NCBI RefSeq assembly: GCF_002015075.1
Contig: NZ_MUXZ01000020.1
Span: forward strand, 1-22,555
Direction of reading: 5' to 3'
DNA length: 22,555 nt
From: Canicola haemoglobinophilus
GTDB lineage: Bacteria; Pseudomonadota; Gammaproteobacteria; Enterobacterales; Pasteurellaceae
Shown: one piece after another, positions 1 through 8,755 of the stretch
Numbering within the stretch: position 1 is the stretch's first letter
Layout of the letters: each line of letters opens with the position of its first letter
The notes under the pieces: model-generated
What the model saw: the letters and a program-made list of their open reading frames with translations, nothing else
Databases searched by the model: none
What the model was told of the DNA's origin: nothing
Translations under genes and position numbers: made by a program

Positions 1-130
1 ATGGGTGTTTACACAGAATTTGGGATGGGGTCCAATGTCGCAGTTTTTAAGAGGTCTTTTTTTATAACTTGAATCTCTTTATTTTTCTCGTTAGATTTAC
101 AGAACTTTCTCTTTTTCTGAAAATCTACCC

Positions 131-2354
131 ATGAAAAAAATCTTACTTCTACTCTTCCTCGACCTATTTTTTAATACTCTTTGGGCGAAAGAAATTCGCT
201 TATTTAATCGTTTAGAGTTAGTACTTCCACAAGCAGAACAAGGCGATAAAGAGGCTCAGTTTAATGTGGGTGTTATTTATATGCTTGGGGTGGAATACCG
301 AAATAGATCATCAACAAGCGGTCTATTGGTTTGAAAAATCGGCGGCACAAAATCATCGCAGTAGTCTGCATAATTTGGGAGCACATTATTCTGAAGGTAT
401 GGGGGTAGAAACCGACTTCCGCAAAGCCGCCAGTTATTTTGAGCGTGCGGCTCAAATGGGGCATACAAATTCAATGGTGGGCTTAGCCCATTTATATCAA
501 TTTGGCGATGGTGTAGAAAAAGATCTTAACAAAATGCTTTATTGGCTTGAAAAGGCAGGAGAGCAAGAGAATGTTTATGCACAACAAGACTTGGCTGAGT
601 ATTTTCTTACGAGTGAAATTAATCCGACAAAAGCAGTTTACTGGTTAGAAAAATTAGTGAAACAAAACCCAGATGAAAAAAATGAGTTAGTGCTGGCTAA
701 TCAATATCTTGAAATTAATCAGATAGACAAAGCAAAATCAATAGTTGAAAAATATCTTGAAAGTGATAATCCCGAGTCGCAAAAGGCTATGGGCTCATAT
801 TTTATTTGGCTAGGCGAATATGATCGAGCGGCTAAAATGTATGAAAAATCAGCTGCTCAAGGTAATTCATCAGCCCAGCATCTTTTAGGCAAAATGTATT
901 TTGATGGATTGGGCGTAAAACAAGATTATACAAAGTCATTTGATCTCTTTTTACAAAGTGCTAATCAAGGATTTATTGAAGCACAACTCGATCTTGCTCG
1001 TAGTTATTTACTTGGGAAAGGAACAAAGCGAGATAATCAACAAGCAATTAAATGGCTTACTGAAGTCGCAGAAACTGGACATCCTGATGCTCAATTTATG
1101 TTGGGAACAGCAAAGTTAGAAGGAAGAGGAACAACCAAGAATATTAAGCAAGGTATTCAATTATTGATCGCATCTGCTCAGCAAGGGAATAAAGATGGGC
1201 AATATAACTTGGCCCAACATTACAAAAAACAAAAAAACATTGATAAAGCAATTTATTGGTTTGAACAAGCAACATTACAAGGCGATCAACTTGCCTTCTC
1301 AAATTTGACCGCTCTTTACCCACAAACACAAAGAATAAAAAAATTACAAGAATTGGTCGCCAAAGCGCCTTCCTCAATTGAATTTTCTTTTGCATTAATG
1401 CTGAAAGCAAAAAAATTCGGCAGCCAAAATCAGCAAAAGTGGAAAACACACTTAATTTCGGCTGCCGAGCGAGGAAATTCAGAGGCTCAAGCGGAATTAG
1501 GAATTGCGTATTTTAACGGAACAGACTTTGAGATCGATTTTGCTAAAGCACGCTATTGGCTTGAACAAGCTGATAATAACAATATTAAAAATGATCCTTA
1601 CATCCTTGGTATCCTTTATTTATTTGGCTTAGGTGGCAAAGCGGATTTAGAAAGAGCGGTCTATTTTTTGCAAAAATCTGAAAATATAAATGAAGGAAGA
1701 GCGGGTATTTATCTTGCCTATCTAGCAAGAATGGGAGTAAAGGTTGCAGAAAAATATCAACATTTTGATTTTGAGCCTTGGGCACAAAAAGGCGAGGCAT
1801 TTGCTCAAGTGCTATTAGCTGATAAATTGCACCAAGCAGGACAATATAAGCAAGCATTTATGTGGACAGAAAAGTCGGCTAAACAAGGAAACTCCATGGC
1901 TCAAGCTGCGATGGGTGCCTATTATATTGATGGCGATATAGTGGAAAGAAATCTCAATTTAGCGGTTAAATGGCTAAATTTAGCGGTGGCACAAAATAAC
2001 CCACAGGCACAACATCTATTAGGTAACCTCTATCTTGAGGGCAAAGGTGTGCCACAAGATAAACCAAAAGCCTATCAACTTTTTGAACTTGCTGCCTTGC
2101 AAGGCGATGAAGAAAGTATTTTGCGGATAGCGGAAAAATATCGTCAGGAAGGCAACAGAGAAAAAATGCTGGAATGGCTAAATCCAATTCTTGCGGAAAA
2201 TAGAAAAGCACGATATATGGTAATTTACGATCATTTAATGCATGAAGAATGGTTGAAAGCAATTGACTGGTTAAAAAAACTCACGCCAGCAGAACAAGAT
2301 ATGATGCTCCGAATTTATCGAGGTTCTATCTATGAGCCATACAATGAAGAATAA
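131..2354 (+). pseudogene. Sel1-repeat (SLR) secreted protein, reading frame broken by a +1 frameshift
   Basis: An ATG at 131 opens a frame with a signal peptide (MKK, a Leu/Phe-rich core, cleavage probably after LWA) and the start of a Sel1 repeat (AEQGDKEAQFNVGVIYMLG). That frame stops at 334. The rest of the repeat and all later ones lie in the next frame, open to the stop at 2354 (its own first ATG is at 264, inside the 5' part). Removing one base from the G4 run at 287-290 joins the halves as YMLGWNTEIDHQQA, exactly the spacing of the family pattern (Y, 8 residues, D, then A). The joined product would be about 740 aa. At least a dozen Sel1/TPR-like helical-hairpin repeats can be read (for example GNSSAQHLLGKMYFDGLG and NPQAQHLLGNLYLEGKG). 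Sel1 proteins are usually periplasmic or cytosolic scaffolds; the partner here is unknown. It could be a true pseudogene, a sequencing error, or a shortened cytosolic protein made from 264. It converges on mreD with 2 nt between stop codons. Confidence 0.72.
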
Positions 2355-2356
2355 AA

Positions 2357-2845
2357 CTATCTTAAATCTAATTGCCTTCTAATTTTACGCAATAATAAAA
2401 ATACCCAAGGCCACAAAATTCCGCTTGCAATAGCGCCAAAAATTTCTTGCCAATTAAAGTGGGCGCTATATAAAAAGTATTCGATCAAAAAAATGGAGAA
2501 ACGAATGGTAATCACAAATAACATCGCCAAGATGCCTTGAAACCATAAAGATAAATTTCTCAAGACTAAATGATTAGTAGCAATTAAATAGGCAAAGATA
2601 GATAGCACTAAAGCATGTACGCCTAATATAGAGCCCAAAATTAAGTCCCAAATAATGCCGAGCACAAATGCTGTCCCAATACTCACTTTATTTGGGATCG
2701 CTAAAATCCAATAAAGTAATACTAATACAAGCCAAGAAGGCTTAAAACTTTGAAAAGCCGCTGGCCAAGGCATAAGCTCAAGGGCAAAAGCAAAAATAAA
2801 CAAACAGCTAACAACTAAAATTTGTAACAAAAATTTTGCTTTCAT
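2357..2845 (-). CDS. mreD: Rod shape-determining protein MreD
   Basis: This is a 162-aa, very hydrophobic protein with about five membrane-spanning segments (including LVVSCLFIFAFALEL near the N terminus and SLWFQGILAMLFVIT in the middle), which is the size and build of MreD. MreD is the inner-membrane partner of MreC and MreB in the elongasome that directs lateral-wall peptidoglycan synthesis. The ATG at 2845 shares one base with the mreC stop codon (TAATG), so the two genes are translationally coupled. It is the last gene of mreB-mreC-mreD. Its TAG stop faces the Sel1 gene's TAA with 2 nt between, and no terminator is visible there. The identity rests mainly on size, hydrophobicity and position, as MreD sequence is poorly conserved. 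Confidence 0.93.
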   Translation of the reverse strand: MKAKFLLQILVVSCLFIFAFALELMPWPAAFQSFKPSWLVLVLLYWILAIPNKVSIGTAFVLGIIWDLILGSILGVHALVLSIFAYLIATNHLVLRNLSLWFQGILAMLFVITIRFSIFLIEYFLYSAHFNWQEIFGAIASGILWPWVFLLLRKIRRQLDLR

Positions 2846-3900
2846 TAATCTTCGTCCCTATTCTCTTTTTGCTGGAATTCTTGCTCTGGTAAATTTTCAG
2901 GTAAGCTTTGTGGCATTTCTGTTATGCTCTCAACATTATTACTATTTGATAGATTCTGATCTTCTGGAACGGGTGTTTTTTTCACCCTATTTGTAGAAGA
3001 ATTATGTTGCATTTCCAAGCGCTGCTGTACTGCTTGGCGCACATCCTCAGGCGTAAGAGATTGGGCTTTACGCATATCTTCATGAGTTGGCCAAAGCAAC
3101 AAAATATAACGCAAGCGCTCTATTGAAGCCAAAGGCTTAGCAGTAATAGTAGCAAAATAATTTTTACTATCACGAGAAACATTTTCCACAACCGCAACGG
3201 GATAACCCTCTAAAAAACGTCCTCCAAGCCCTGAAGTGACAAGTAAATCGCCTTTCACAATATCCACAGATCTCGGTACATTATCTAAAGTCAGCTCATC
3301 ACTTCGCCCTGTTCCACTTGCAATGACACGCACATCATTGCGCAAAACTTGCACAGGTAAAGAATGAGTGACATCAGTGAGTAATAGCACTCGGCTATTA
3401 TTTTCCCCAACCGAAATAATTTGCCCAACAACACCTTTTTCATCAATAACTGGTTGCCCAACGTAGGCACCATCTTTAGCCCCTTGATTAATCACAACTT
3501 GCTGACGATAAATATCTGTTTCCGCCGTTAAGATTTCACCAATTTTTTTATATTCATCAGTTCTTAAAGGCGAATTTAACAATAAGCGTAAACGCTGATT
3601 TTCAACTTTTAATTGATCCAGTAAGAGTAAATCAGCATTTTTTTCTCTTAATTGCTCACGTAGAACTTTATTTTCAATCTGTAACTTATTTGTATCAACC
3701 AAATTTTCTGATACGCCATCTAACACAACACGTGGTGTATTAGCTAAATAATATAAGCTTCCTACTGCAGTTTCCATAAAACTACGAGCCTTGATCATCG
3801 AATTCGTTTTTCCATCAAAGAGAATTAAAGAGATAGAAACGATTACAGATAAAATAAGCCGAATCCCTAAAGGAGGCGCTTTACTGAAAATAGGTTTCAT
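2845..3900 (-). CDS. mreC: Rod shape-determining protein MreC
   Basis: This is a bitopic inner-membrane protein that links cytoplasmic MreB to periplasmic cell-wall synthases. From the ATG at 3900 it is 351 aa: a short basic N terminus (MKPIFSKAPPLGIR), one membrane segment at about residues 14-30, a periplasmic coiled coil at about 65-100 (KLQIENKVLREQLREKN), the beta-rich MreC core (with GQPVIDEKGVVGQ and LLVTSGLGG), then a Pro/Gln/Asn-rich tail of some 70 residues. The frame is also open to a TTG at 3930 (10 more residues). I prefer 3900 because the TTG lies in the last bases of a terminator-like stem and because MKPIF begins directly before the membrane segment. No strong ribosome binding site is seen at either start. 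It overlaps mreD by one base. Confidence 0.95.
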   Translation of the reverse strand: MKPIFSKAPPLGIRLILSVIVSISLILFDGKTNSMIKARSFMETAVGSLYYLANTPRVVLDGVSENLVDTNKLQIENKVLREQLREKNADLLLLDQLKVENQRLRLLLNSPLRTDEYKKIGEILTAETDIYRQQVVINQGAKDGAYVGQPVIDEKGVVGQIISVGENNSRVLLLTDVTHSLPVQVLRNDVRVIASGTGRSDELTLDNVPRSVDIVKGDLLVTSGLGGRFLEGYPVAVVENVSRDSKNYFATITAKPLASIERLRYILLLWPTHEDMRKAQSLTPEDVRQAVQQRLEMQHNSSTNRVKKTPVPEDQNLSNSNNVESITEMPQSLPENLPEQEFQQKENRDED

Positions 3901-3928
3901 AAAGATTGAATTATCAAAGGTTGAAAAC

Positions 3929-3957
3929 AAAAGTACGGTAAAATCTACCGCACTTTT
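3929..3957 (-). terminator. Uptake-signal-type hairpin between mreB and mreC
   Basis: On the minus strand a 12-bp stem (AAAAGUGCGGUA pairing with UACCGUACUUUU, one G-U wobble) encloses a 5-nt loop and is followed by UUUUGUUUUC. One arm holds an exact uptake-signal core, the other a copy with one change. The shape is that of an intrinsic terminator. Because mreC and mreD lie downstream with no other clear promoter, it is better read as an attenuator that lowers mreCD expression relative to mreB. Confidence 0.6.
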
Positions 3958-3971
3958 AATTTTGTTAAGGA

Positions 3972-5027
3972 TTAAATTTCATCACTGAAAATATCGCCGC
4001 CGTGCATATCGATCATATCTAATGCTTCGCCACCACCACGAGCAACGCAAGTTAATGGATCTTCAGCGACAATGACTGGTACACCCGTTTCTTTTGATAA
4101 TAAAACATCAATATTGCGCAATAACGCCCCACCTCCAGTCAAAACAATACCACGCTCAAAAATATCCGCTGCATGTTCAGGTTGGCATTCTTCTAACGCT
4201 GTACGAACTGCGGTTACAATGCCATTTAATGGTTGTTGCAATGCTTCTAAAACATCCTTTGAAGTTAGACTAAAGGTACGAGGTGCGCCTTCTGCTAAAT
4301 TATGACCATGAACTTCCATTTCTTTTACTTCATCATCATTCTGAATATAAGCTATCCCAATCTCTTGTTTGATACGTTCCGCAGTTGGTTCACCAATGAT
4401 TGAACCAAAAGTGCGGCGAACATAGGCAATAATTGCCTCATCAAAACGGTCACCACCAATACGCACAGATGAAGAATACACTATACCATTCAAAGAGATT
4501 ACCGCAACTTCTGTTGTACCACCACCAATATCAATGACCATAGATCCTATTGCTGTTGATACAGGTAATTTCGCTCCAATTGCAGCCGCCATTGGTTCTT
4601 CAATTAAATAAACTTCTCTTGCACCAGCGCCAATCGCTGATTCACGAATAGCTCGACGTTCAACTTGAGTTGCTCCAGCGGGTACACAAACTAACACTCT
4701 TGGGCTTGGGCGCATAAAATTACCGCTATGTACTTGCTTAATAAAATATTGCAACATTTTTTCCGTTACAAAGAAATCAGCAATCACACCATCTTTCATA
4801 GGACGAATAGCTTCGATACTTTTTGGTGTGCGCCCCAACATTAATTTAGCATCTTTTCCAACAGCGGCAATACTTTTTAATGAACCAGCTCTATCCTTAC
4901 GAATAGCAACAACAGAAGGCTCATCTAAAACAATACCCTGACCTTTTACATAAATTAAAGTATTTGCCGTACCAAGATCGATTGAAAGATCGTTAGAAAA
5001 TAAACCACGAATTTTTTTGAATAACAT
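3972..5027 (-). CDS. mreB: Rod shape-determining protein MreB (bacterial actin)
   Basis: MreB is an ATP-binding actin homologue that forms membrane-attached filaments and positions the elongasome. The 351-aa protein is close to the 347 aa of the E. coli protein. Visible are the N-terminal amphipathic membrane-binding start (MLFKKIRGLFS), the phosphate-1 loop (DLGTANTLIYVKGQG, about residues 17-31), the phosphate-2 motif (MVIDIGGGTTEVAVISL, about 163-179) and the adenosine motif (GIVLTGGGALLRNID, about 294-308). It is the first gene of mreB-mreC-mreD. The 71-bp gap to mreC holds a hairpin. Start ATG at 5027. The end is complete and there is no sign of damage. Confidence 0.98.
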   Translation of the reverse strand: MLFKKIRGLFSNDLSIDLGTANTLIYVKGQGIVLDEPSVVAIRKDRAGSLKSIAAVGKDAKLMLGRTPKSIEAIRPMKDGVIADFFVTEKMLQYFIKQVHSGNFMRPSPRVLVCVPAGATQVERRAIRESAIGAGAREVYLIEEPMAAAIGAKLPVSTAIGSMVIDIGGGTTEVAVISLNGIVYSSSVRIGGDRFDEAIIAYVRRTFGSIIGEPTAERIKQEIGIAYIQNDDEVKEMEVHGHNLAEGAPRTFSLTSKDVLEALQQPLNGIVTAVRTALEECQPEHAADIFERGIVLTGGGALLRNIDVLLSKETGVPVIVAEDPLTCVARGGGEALDMIDMHGGDIFSDEI

Positions 5028-5100
5028 AACTAGCCCGCTAATAAATTGTATAAGAAGTGCTCTACTGAGCGCAGTGAAAAAATTGTGCTAAATTTAGCAA

Positions 5101-5129
5101 AAAAACACCTGTTGTAACAGGACTTTTTT
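5101..5129 (-). terminator. Second terminator-like hairpin between uvrA and mreB
   Basis: A short inverted repeat (CCTGT, loop TGTA, ACAGG at 5108-5121) is flanked by A-runs on one side and T-runs on the other, so it could work in both directions. On the minus strand it reads CCTGTTACAACAGG then TGTTTTTTT. It lies downstream of the uvrA terminator and upstream of mreB, so it may be a backup that isolates mreB from uvrA transcripts. Confidence 0.45.
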
Positions 5130-5142
5130 ATAAAAAACTGAT

Positions 5143-5186
5143 AAAAAAAGACCGCACTTTATCAAAATCAGATGAAGTGCGGTCTT
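5143..5186 (-). terminator. Intrinsic terminator of uvrA made from two inverted uptake signals
   Basis: A 12-bp perfect stem (AAGACCGCACTT at 5148-5159 with AAGTGCGGTCTT at 5175-5186) has a 15-nt loop. On the minus strand it is followed by TTTTTTT. It starts about 13 bp after the uvrA stop codon. Paired uptake signals acting as terminators are common in Haemophilus. Confidence 0.8.
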
Positions 5187-5198
5187 AAATTTCTCATT

Positions 5199-8030
5199 TT
5201 ACTTTTTAGCTAAAATACCTTTTAAAAATCTAGCGGTATGCGACCCTTCAACCAAACACACTTCTTCTGGCGTGCCCGTAGCAATAATCTGTCCGCCACC
5301 ACTACCGCCTTCAGGTCCTAAATCAACAATCCAGTCCGCTGTTTTTATCACATCAAGGTTATGTTCAATCACTACAATAGTATTTCCTTGATCTCGTAAA
5401 CGATGCAAAACAGTTAAAAGCTGTTTAATATCTGCAAAATGCAAGCCTGTTGTAGGTTCATCTAAGATATATAACGTCTTGCCAGTATCTCGCTTGGAAA
5501 GCTCAGTTGCTAATTTAACCCTTTGTGCCTCGCCACCAGACAAGGTTGTCGAAGATTGCCCCAAACGAATATAGGATAAACCCACGTCAATTAAAGTTTG
5601 TAACTTACGAGCAACCATTGGAATTGCATCAAAAAACTCTCGAGCCTCTTCCACTGTCATATCCAATACTTGATGAATGGTTTTGCCTTTATAACGAATC
5701 TCCAAAGTTTCTCGGTTATAACGCTTGCCTTTACATTGGTCACAAGGTACGTACACATCAGGTAAGAAATGCATTTCAACCTTAATAACGCCATCGCCTT
5801 GACAAGCTTCGCAACGTCCTCCACGCACATTAAAACTAAATCTTCCTGGATTATAACCTCTTGCTCGAGCTTCTGGCACACCAGCAAATAGTTCACGAAT
5901 TGGAGTAAATAGTCCCGTATAAGTGGCAGGATTAGAACGTGGCGTTCTACCAATTGGGCTTTGGTCTATATCAATGACTTTGTCAAAAAACTCCAGCCCT
6001 GCTATTGATTTATAAGGTGCATGTTGGGAGTTTTCTGCACGATTTAAGGCATTTTGTGCCAATGGAAACAACGTATCATTGATCAAAGTGGATTTTCCTG
6101 ATCCTGATACACCGGTGATACAAGTAAACAAGCCCACTGGAATATCCAAATTCACATTTTTCAGATTATTACCAGTTGCACCTTTTAACTTCAGCATTTT
6201 TTTCTTATCAAGTGCGGTGCGTTTTGCTGGAATTTCGATTTTTTCCTGACCGGACAAGAACTTACCTGTTAAGGAATTTGGATTTGCCATAATTTCTTGC
6301 GCATTACCTTGAGCAACTACATTACCGCCATGCACACCAGCCCCCGGACCAATATCAATAATATGATCCGCAGCCATAATGGCATCTTCATCATGTTCAA
6401 CCACAATCACTGTATTACCGAGATTGCGCAGATGTAACAAGGTATTTAGCAAACGTTCATTGTCACGTTGATGCAAACCAATGGAAGGCTCATCAAGCAC
6501 ATACATCACACCAACTAACCCCGCACCGATTTGGCTTGCCAAACGAATACGCTGCGCCTCACCACCAGACAAGGTTTCTGCCGAACGTGATAAAGATAAA
6601 TAATTTAGCCCAACATTCACTAAAAATTGTAACCGCTCTTTAATTTCTTTCAGAATCTTATCGGCAATTTGTGCTCTTTGTCCAGTTAACGTCAATGTAT
6701 CAATAAAACTTAGTGCATCGCCGATACTTTTTTCAGATACATCGGGTAAATTGGCCTCGCCGATATACACATGGCGCGCCTCTGGGCGTAATCTTGAACC
6801 ACAACAATCCACACAAGGACGATTGCTAATATGTTTCGATAATTCTTCTCGTACTGACATGGACTCCGTTTCTTTATAACGGCGAGCCATATTATTAAGG
6901 ATCCCCTCAAAACTATGACGGCGTAATACCACATCACCACGATCATTCATATACTGAAATTCAATTTCCTCATTACCTGATCCATTCAAAATAATTTGTT
7001 GGATTTTTTTCGGTAACTGTTCAAAGGGTGTTTCAATATCAAAATCATAATGTTTTGCTAAAGAAGTTAACATTTGATAATAATAAAAATTACGGCGATC
7101 CCAGCCTTTAATTGCGCCACCTGCTAAAGAAATAGAAGGATTTTGCACTACTCGTTTTTCATCAAAATATTGCTGAACACCCAATCCATCACAAGTAGGG
7201 CAAGCACCCGCTGGATTGTTAAAAGAAAATAATCTTGGCTCCAATTCGGGAATAGAATAACCACAATGAGGACAAGCGAAATTAGCGGAGAAAACAAATT
7301 CCTCTGCTTGCGGATTATCCATATCAGCTACAATTGCCGTGCCACCAGATAACTCCAAGGCAGTTTCAAAGGATTCTGCTAAACGAGTTGCTAAATCAGA
7401 CCGCACTTTAAAACGATCAACCACAACTTCAATAGTATGTTTTTTCTGTAATTCTAATTTAGGCGGATCCGATAAATCACAAATTTCACCATCAATTCTT
7501 GTGCGAATATAACCTTGTGCTGCAATATTTTCTAAAATTTTAATATGCTCACCTTTGCGATTTTTGACCACTGGTGCCAATAACATCATCTTACTTTCTT
7601 CAGGTAAACTAAGGACTTTATCCACCATTTGACTAATGGTTTGCGCACTTAATGGCACATTATGCTCAGGACATCTCGGCTCTCCAACTCGAGCAAATAA
7701 TAAGCGCAAATAATCATGAATTTCAGTAATCGTTCCCACGGTTGAACGAGGGTTATGAGAAGTAGATTTTTGTTCAATGGAAATAGCGGGCGATAAGCCT
7801 TCAATATGATCAACGTCTGGCTTTTCCATTAAAGATAAAAATTGACGAGCGTAGGCAGATAAAGACTCTACATAACGGCGTTGCCCCTCTGCATACAGGG
7901 TATCAAAAGCTAACGATGATTTTCCTGAACCAGATAGTCCCGTAATAACAATCAGTTTGTCACGAGGAATAGTTAAACTTATATTTTTTAAATTGTGAGT
8001 TCTCGCCCCACGAATATCAATTTTTTCCAT
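5199..8030 (-). CDS. uvrA: Excinuclease ABC subunit A (UvrA)
   Basis: This is the DNA-damage sensor of nucleotide excision repair: a dimeric ABC ATPase that finds helix distortion and loads UvrB. The 943-aa length matches the family (940 in E. coli). Visible in order are the first Walker A (GLSGSGKSS, residues 31-39), a Zn-finger pair (CPHCGYS ... CPTCDGLG), the first signature (LSGGEAQRIRLA), Walker B (VLDEPSIGLH), the second Walker A (GVSGSGKST), the second zinc module (CEACQGDGVIKVEMHF ... CDQCKGKRYN), the second signature (LSGGEAQRVKLA) and second Walker B (ILDEPTTGLH). All are intact. The ATG at 8030 begins MEKIDIRGARTHNLKN, typical of the family. It is divergent from ssb across 180 bp holding a LexA-like box, the arrangement known from enterics, so SOS induction is likely. 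Uptake signals lie inside it at 6210-6218 and 7400-7408. Confidence 0.99.
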   Translation of the reverse strand: MEKIDIRGARTHNLKNISLTIPRDKLIVITGLSGSGKSSLAFDTLYAEGQRRYVESLSAYARQFLSLMEKPDVDHIEGLSPAISIEQKSTSHNPRSTVGTITEIHDYLRLLFARVGEPRCPEHNVPLSAQTISQMVDKVLSLPEESKMMLLAPVVKNRKGEHIKILENIAAQGYIRTRIDGEICDLSDPPKLELQKKHTIEVVVDRFKVRSDLATRLAESFETALELSGGTAIVADMDNPQAEEFVFSANFACPHCGYSIPELEPRLFSFNNPAGACPTCDGLGVQQYFDEKRVVQNPSISLAGGAIKGWDRRNFYYYQMLTSLAKHYDFDIETPFEQLPKKIQQIILNGSGNEEIEFQYMNDRGDVVLRRHSFEGILNNMARRYKETESMSVREELSKHISNRPCVDCCGSRLRPEARHVYIGEANLPDVSEKSIGDALSFIDTLTLTGQRAQIADKILKEIKERLQFLVNVGLNYLSLSRSAETLSGGEAQRIRLASQIGAGLVGVMYVLDEPSIGLHQRDNERLLNTLLHLRNLGNTVIVVEHDEDAIMAADHIIDIGPGAGVHGGNVVAQGNAQEIMANPNSLTGKFLSGQEKIEIPAKRTALDKKKMLKLKGATGNNLKNVNLDIPVGLFTCITGVSGSGKSTLINDTLFPLAQNALNRAENSQHAPYKSIAGLEFFDKVIDIDQSPIGRTPRSNPATYTGLFTPIRELFAGVPEARARGYNPGRFSFNVRGGRCEACQGDGVIKVEMHFLPDVYVPCDQCKGKRYNRETLEIRYKGKTIHQVLDMTVEEAREFFDAIPMVARKLQTLIDVGLSYIRLGQSSTTLSGGEAQRVKLATELSKRDTGKTLYILDEPTTGLHFADIKQLLTVLHRLRDQGNTIVVIEHNLDVIKTADWIVDLGPEGGSGGGQIIATGTPEEVCLVEGSHTARFLKGILAKK

Positions 8031-8087
8031 AATTCACCAACAATAAATTGACAGTAATAGCAAGCCAATTGATTAAATTTTGCGATC

Positions 8088-8117
8088 ATTATCTCACATT
8101 CTAGAATAACTGTGCAA
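8088..8117 (-). promoter_or_regulatory. Putative sigma70 promoter of uvrA
   Basis: On the minus strand TTGCAC (8117-8112) is followed after 18 nt by GATAAT (8093-8088), leaving a leader of about 50 nt before the uvrA ATG. The -35 hexamer sits inside the LexA-like box, so repressor binding would block it. Confidence 0.5.
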
Positions 8118-8125
8118 ATATCCAG
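8110..8125. promoter_or_regulatory. LexA (SOS) box-like operator between uvrA and ssb
   Basis: CTGT-N8-CCAG at 8110-8125 differs by one base from the gammaproteobacterial LexA consensus CTGT-N8-ACAG, with an AT-rich centre and flanking A and T (ACTG ... CAGT). It lies in the divergent uvrA/ssb region, where LexA control is known in E. coli, and covers the putative uvrA -35. Confidence 0.55.
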
Positions 8126-8173
8126 TTTCTGCATTTTTAAGCATAGCTTTTTCAAAAAATTTCAGGCAAAATA

Positions 8174-8182
8174 ACCGCACTT
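8174..8182 (-). repeat. DNA uptake signal core upstream of ssb
   Basis: An exact ACCGCACTT followed by a T-run, single copy, in the ssb leader about 30 bp before the start codon. No inverted partner is nearby, so it is not part of a terminator. Confidence 0.8.
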
Positions 8183-8210
8183 TTTTAAGCTGAAAAATTT
8201 AGAGGATACT

Positions 8211-8690
8211 ATGGCTGGAGTAAATAAAGTTATTATTGTTGGAAATCTTGGTAATGATCCTGAAATTCGCACTATGCCAAATGGCGAGGCTGTTGCAAAT
8301 ATTAGTGTTGCAACAAGTGAAAGCTGGATTGATAAAAACACTAACGAACGCCGTGAAATTACAGAATGGCATCGCATCGTATTCTACCGCCGTCAAGCTG
8401 AAGTGGCAGGAGAATATTTGCGTAAAGGTTCAAAAGTCTATGTTGAAGGACGTTTAAGAACACGTAAATGGCAAGATCAAAATGGTCAAGAACGCTATAC
8501 AACAGAAATTCAAGGCGATGTGTTACAGATGTTAGACAGCCGTTCAGATCGTGGACAAATGGGAGGTTATGAAACACCACAACCAACTAACTACACCCCT
8601 CGCCCACAAACAAAACCAACTACTGAGACACCTAAACCACCAAAACCACCTGTAGTAGATGAGGGGTTTGATGATACTATCCCGTTCTAG
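8211..8690 (+). CDS. ssb: Single-stranded DNA-binding protein SSB
   Basis: SSB coats single-stranded DNA in replication, repair, recombination and transformation, and recruits partners through its C-terminal tip. The 159-aa protein has an N-terminal OB fold (residues 1 to about 110, starting MAGVNKVIIVGNLGNDPE, with AVANISVATSESW and WHRIVFYRRQAEVAGEYL), then a Pro/Thr-rich linker (about 118-150) and the acidic tip DDTIPF. The usual tip is DDDIPF; the Thr is a conservative oddity that leaves the Pro-Phe hook. AGAGGA just upstream of the ATG is a good ribosome binding site. It is transcribed away from uvrA and ends at a shared terminator with bioB. Confidence 0.98.
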   Translation: MAGVNKVIIVGNLGNDPEIRTMPNGEAVANISVATSESWIDKNTNERREITEWHRIVFYRRQAEVAGEYLRKGSKVYVEGRLRTRKWQDQNGQERYTTEIQGDVLQMLDSRSDRGQMGGYETPQPTNYTPRPQTKPTTETPKPPKPPVVDEGFDDTIPF

Positions 8691-8710
8691 CTAAAAACTA
8701 ATAAACAAAA

Positions 8711-8736
8711 AACCAGCTCATAACTCTGAGCTGGTT
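8711..8736. terminator. Bidirectional terminator between ssb and bioB
   Basis: A perfect 10-bp stem (AACCAGCTCA / TGAGCTGGTT) with a 6-nt loop is flanked by A-runs on the left and TTTTCTTCT on the right. It therefore has a U-tract in both directions and can serve the convergent ssb (+) and bioB (-). Confidence 0.88.
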
Positions 8737-8755
8737 TTCTTCTAAATAAAATCAA

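Noticed and set aside
1..72. A 23-codon open frame starting at the first base (MGVYTEFGMG ...) ending TGA at 70-72, possibly the 3' end of an upstream gene
   Set aside because: Too short to recognise, no family resemblance seen, and the window edge prevents checking. The T-run around 56-62 has no convincing stem.
3901..3930. TTG start for mreC at 3930
   Set aside because: It lies at the end of a terminator-like stem and adds 10 residues before a family-like ATG start at 3900.
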